From the NCBI GenBank assembly GCA_026770575.1, contig MU657299.1, forward strand, positions 72,531-96,001: a stretch of DNA of 23,471 nucleotides, read 5' to 3'. Positions 17,401 to 20,400 of the stretch are shown here, piece after piece. The first letter of the stretch is position 1. Every line of letters starts with the position of its first letter. Made by a program: the position numbers and the translations under genes. This DNA is from Pelagophyceae sp. CCMP2097. Its lineage: Eukaryota > Sar > Pelagophyceae. The notes beneath the pieces were generated by a model that searched no databases, had not been told where the DNA came from, and worked only from the letters and a program-made list of their open reading frames with translations.

Positions 17401-20400
17401 ACTCGGCGTCGGCCGTCTCTGCGTCCGACTCGCCAGCCACGCCGCCGTCAGACGCCGTCTGCGCCGAATCGGACCCCGCCGTCTGCACCGACGACTGCGC
17501 GGCCGCTGCCGAAGGTGCGCCGACGGCCGGCGTCTGCGCCGAAGCGGCGTCCGTGACAGCCCGCGATTTGCCTACGCACCTTACGGTCGGTCGTCAAAGG
17601 GCACTTTGGCAGTCGCGTCTTCACGTGACCCTTGCATTCGCACTCGAGGGTCCTCGGCGCCGCAGCCAAAGGGCAGCGGGCCAACCGAGCCGGGTCCTCC
17701 GCTGACGGCTTTCAGGGATGTTCCAGATGAGATGCTGAAATGGCATTTTTATGCTGAAATGGCATTTCTGCCAGTGTCTCGAAAAGGCACAAAAAGGCGC
17801 CTTGGAGACGTACCTCGCGTCCTCTTATCCGCCTCTGCGCGCGTCGCAAACTTGTCGCCGCCGCTCGAAGCAAAGCTAGAGCGGCGTTGTATGAATCGAT
17901 TCGCCGCCCCTCGGGGTGCCGTCCCTCGGTTGCCGCTCTTTGAGAGGTTCATCCCAGACCCCGGTTAGGAATCGCCGCCCGGGCAACCACAACTCGTGCA
18001 GCTGCGGCCCTCGGCGCCGGTGCCCCTCTCCGGTCCGCCGATGGGTCTGCCGATGGAATGTTCCGGCACACACGCTGATGGTCGCAGTTGCGGCCCGAGC
18101 TTGCAGCTCCCAAACACCCGCGCATCGCAGCCCTTTGCCAGCGCGGCGTAGAGGTCGGCGGGCGCGTAGGGGACAACGGTCTTGAAGAACGTGTCGCGCG
18201 GCCGAGCCTTATTCAAATCATCTTTGAATTTCAAATCCCCTCTAAATTTCTCTTGGGGGGGTGCTTCGTACGCGCCGCGGGAAAGGGACCATCGATCAGC
18301 GCCGGATGCCGAGGGCCCGGTACAAGAGAGACGCGACACAGGGACCCCGTCTCAGGATCCCGTCTCAGGGCCCGTATCGGAGACCCGCACAGGACCCCCC
18401 AGTAGCAGACCCCGTCGCACGATCCAATATAAGGAACCCTGTCTACGACCCCGTATAAGGACCAACCAACGGGACCCAGTACAAGGACCTGGTATCCGGA
18501 CCGCGTACGGACCCCGCACCAGGACCCAGTGCAGGAACAAGTCAAGGGACCCAGTCCACGACCCCGCATCGGAACCCCTTTATCAGTACCCAGCCGACGG
18601 CCCCCTTTATTAGGACCCAACACACGGTTCGAGTAGGAGGACCCAGCAAACGGCCCCAGCACAAGGACCCAGCATGGGGATCCCAGTACAAGGACGCAGC
18701 GCACGGCCCCAGCCAGAGGACTCCGTCGCAGAACCCAGTACAGGGACCCCGTAGCAGGATCCCGTAGCAGGATCCCGTATCGGGACCCGGCACGAGGGCC
18801 CACATGGACCCCGTAGCAGGTCTCAGAAGCAAGACTCCGTATTGGGACCAGTATTGGGGACCCGGTATAAAGACGGGCACAGGGACCCCGTTCATGGACC
18901 CCGTCGCAGGACCCCGTCGCAGGGCCCCGCACATGAACCCCGTCTAGGGACCCCGGAGCAGAAGCCACTATCAGGAACCCTGTATACGACCCAGTACAAG
19001 GATTCGGTACAGGAACCCTGTTTACGATCCCGTACGAGGACCAACGATCGGGACCCAGTACAAGCACCCGGTATCAGGACAAAGTACGAGGATCCCGTAT
19101 ACAGTCCCCGCATCAGGACCCAGTACAGGGACCCCGTACACGACCCCGCATCAGGACCCGTAGACGGCCCCGGCCCCCGGAGCAGGACCCAGCAGACGGC
19201 CCCAGTAGGAGGCCCCCGTAGCAGGACCCCCCACGAGGCCCCAGCATCGGGGCCCAGTCCAAGGACCAAGGCCCCACTCATCTGCCCCGGTATCGGGCCC
19301 CGGGACGAGGACGCAGCAGACCCGGTCCAACACAGCCCTGTCTCAAGATTCCACGCCTCTGCGGACGCGGGCGCTCCGGCGTGGCAGCAGCCGGTCCGAG
19401 ACGGCCGCGTCTCAAGATCACCTCTTCGGACGCGGGTTTTACGGCATGGCAACAGTCGACCACGAGAAATTTCTGCGGACATTGAATTTTCGCCACGGCG
19501 CGCGTAAACTGCTTCAGCGACAGCGCCGTCTTCTGCAGCGTGGCGGCGGATTGGGCGGACGAGTCGGCGCAGCAGAAGTAAGTGTCCTTGGTGGCACTGA
19601 GCCTACGTCGACGAGTCCTTGTGAGCCTCAACCTCAAGTCCAAGCGCCGCAAAAGTGCATTCGGCGCCCTAGGGCCAAGCTCCCGACGTGTCCATCGCAC
19701 GGTTTGGGGCGCGGTTATTCCACACGTGCGTCGAAATGTACACAAATAAAACCGCCTCCGCCGCACGCGCCGGCACCGTTTCGCCGGCCTCGGCCGCGGC
19801 AGAGGCCGCGGCGGCGTCGCCGGCGAGTGTTCTTTTTACTAAACTTGCCAACGTTTCAAAGTGTTCAACCTACGGCCAAAAATCAAACGGCCGCCTCAAA
19901 AGACACCCCACGGCCGGCCGCGCCAGAGGGGTCTGCAGAGTTAGGGACTCTGCAGTTATGGACTCTGCAGACCGCCATTCGAAAAGGCCCCTCGAGACGG
20001 CCCCTCGAGACGGCCCCTCGAGACGGCCCCTCGAGACGGCCCCTCGAGACGGCCCCTCGAGACGGCCCCTCGAGACGGCCCTTTCGACGGCCATTCGAAA
20101 CGACGCTTTGAGACGGCCTCACGAGAGGCTCGGACGGTCTCTCGAAAAGTCGCTTGGGCGGTCCCTTGGACACTTCCTTTGGATAGTTCCTTGGACGGTC
20201 CCTCGGCGGGCCTCTGTGACGGTCGCTAGGCGGTTTCTCGACGGTCCCTTGGACGGTCCTTTCGACAGTCTCTTCGACCGCGGCCTCTCTGCGACGTCCC
20301 CTGAACGAATCCTCGGACGGTCCCTCGGACGGTCGCTCGGAGTCGCCGCGGCGGCCCGGTCTCTTGCAAGGAACCCTGCGTCGGGGCTTGAAAGGGGCCT

